From positions 26,121-90,120 of IMG/VR virus record IMGVR_UViG_3300034093_001057: a stretch of DNA of 64,000 nt; one strand, given 5' to 3'. A program made the position numbers and the translations under genes. Positions 63,439-64,000 of the stretch are shown here, one piece after another (within the stretch, counting starts at the first letter, position 1; each line of letters opens with the position of its first letter). Source of the stretch: a virus. The notes under the pieces were generated by a model, which made no database searches, was not told where the DNA came from, and saw nothing but the letters and a program-made list of their open reading frames with translations.

Positions 63439-63987
63439 ATGGAAAATGTATTAAGAGCACTATCAAGCGTATTGGGTATTATCCTAGCTTGTATATTTGT
63501 GGCTAGTATTAGCAATTTCAAAATAAACGAATACAAGACCCAAGTAAGCACTTTATCTGAATATGATCACCCTACCGCAGGGCATATAGAAGAAGAGCTA
63601 GCCTGTATGGCTTTGAATATCTACAGAGAAGCAAGAGGCGAGCCTTTTGAAGGAAAAGTGGCTGTAGCACAAGTTACTATGAACAGAGTAGCACATGAGG
63701 ATTTCCCTGATACAGTGTGTGCTGTGGTACATGAAAAAAACATTTTTATGAAACAAGTAGTTTGTCAGTTTAGCTGGTATTGTTCTAGTAGAAATCATGT
63801 AACACCTACTAACTCAGTAGCTTATGCTGAAAGTTTTGAAGTGGCTAAAAAAGTAATGTTAGAAGATTTTAGACTAGACAGCGTAAAAGATGCTATTTAC
63901 TTTCATGCTGACACTATATCACCTAATTGGCGTTATCAGCAAGTAGCTAAAATAGGTGCCCATGTATTTTATCAGGATCGTAGCTAA
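63439..63987 (+). CDS. SleB/CwlJ-type cell-wall hydrolase with N-terminal membrane anchor
   Basis: Protein of about 182 residues. I choose ATG 63439 because GGAG lies 6 bases before it; the upstream ATG at 63427 contains that site. Residues about 8-27 (LSSVLGIILACIFVASISNF) form one membrane helix, then the hydrolase_2 domain: ELACMALNIYREARGEPFEG with the catalytic Glu in EARGE, KVAVAQVTMNRV, CQFSWYCSS and DAIYFHADT. SleB-type domains cut peptidoglycan in spores and phages. It may be a signal-anchor-release endolysin, needing no holin, or a membrane-tethered lysis enzyme. It overlaps the next gene by one base. Confidence 0.8.
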   Translation: MENVLRALSSVLGIILACIFVASISNFKINEYKTQVSTLSEYDHPTAGHIEEELACMALNIYREARGEPFEGKVAVAQVTMNRVAHEDFPDTVCAVVHEKNIFMKQVVCQFSWYCSSRNHVTPTNSVAYAESFEVAKKVMLEDFRLDSVKDAIYFHADTISPNWRYQQVAKIGAHVFYQDRS

Positions 63988-64000
63988 TGGAAAATAATAC
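63987..64000 (+). CDS. Start of next gene (cut by the window edge)
   Basis: The ATG overlaps the preceding stop as TAATG and opens MENNT before the edge. The arrangement fits a translationally coupled gene, for example an accessory lysis protein, but only five codons are visible. Confidence 0.3.

Noticed and set aside
1-64000. tRNA genes
   Set aside because: I looked in all gaps for a T-arm with GTTCxAxxC and a matching acceptor and found none; the gaps, except 24614-25110, are too short.

Overview
The window is a continuous 64-kb piece of a T4-like (straboviral/cyanophage-type) myovirus genome. It is AT-rich and almost fully coding, with short intergenic gaps, frequent ATGA/TAATG stop-start overlaps and late-promoter-like octamers in front of most structural transcription units. 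The core virion genes resemble the marine T4-like group (cyanophages and relatives infecting SAR11 or other alphaproteobacteria) more than coliphage T4: long gp6 and gp5, a giant FG-GAP structural protein next to gp6, a heme oxygenase/bilin reductase pair and 2-oxoglutarate oxygenases beside the tail fibres. No photosystem gene is present. The auxiliary genes best fit an uncultured aquatic phage of a heterotrophic, possibly alphaproteobacterial, host, but the host cannot be fixed from this sequence.

Layout. (1) 1-19863, minus strand: baseplate and tail-end cluster reading gp48 - gp53 - hub-like 706-aa protein - gp5 - gp25 - gp6 - giant FG-GAP protein that runs off the left edge. (2) 19878-24613, plus strand: gp55-type late sigma factor, gp47 and gp46 (Mre11/Rad50-type recombination nuclease) and a PD-(D/E)XK nuclease, behind a sigma70-like promoter. 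(3) 24614-25110: a 497-bp gap without a normal gene, rich in perfect hairpins and closed by an intrinsic terminator; a probable large structured RNA. (4) 25111-26168, minus: gp26-type baseplate hub protein and a small partner. (5) 26254-35660, plus: tape measure protein carrying a T4-type lysozyme domain, then the head module (gp20, small core proteins, gp21, gp22, gp23) ending in terminators. (6) 35712-37853: an HNH homing-type endonuclease, a small acidic protein, a QueC-like PP-loop enzyme and a zinc-finger/HNH-like protein. (7) 37952-52566: fibre and adhesion module with three paralogous beaded fibre proteins, collagen-like proteins (one with a cupredoxin-like domain), a 1448-aa adhesin, a tail-assembly chaperone-like protein and two 2OG-Fe(II) oxygenases. 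(8) 52673-59758: auxiliary metabolism: heme oxygenase, ferredoxin-dependent bilin reductase, NrdA, NrdB, a lipoprotein with a clan GH-B-like motif, a secreted protein and glutaredoxin. (9) 59767-64000: a small Sm-like protein, PAAR spike tip, 1006-aa structural protein and a membrane-anchored SleB-type cell-wall hydrolase.

How the parts work together. gp55 would direct late transcription from the recurring (G/A)(A/C)TAAATA octamers. gp46/47 and the nuclease serve recombination-dependent replication. NrdA/NrdB/glutaredoxin supply deoxynucleotides. HemO plus the bilin reductase would turn host heme into a bilin, probably phycoerythrobilin. The most notable points are the structured RNA at 24.6-25.1 kb, the hemO-pcyX-like pair, lysozyme on the tape measure instead of gp5, a lone QueC-like enzyme in the capsid region, a cupredoxin-like module with all four copper-ligand positions in a fibre, and a phage lipoprotein with an ExDxxE motif.
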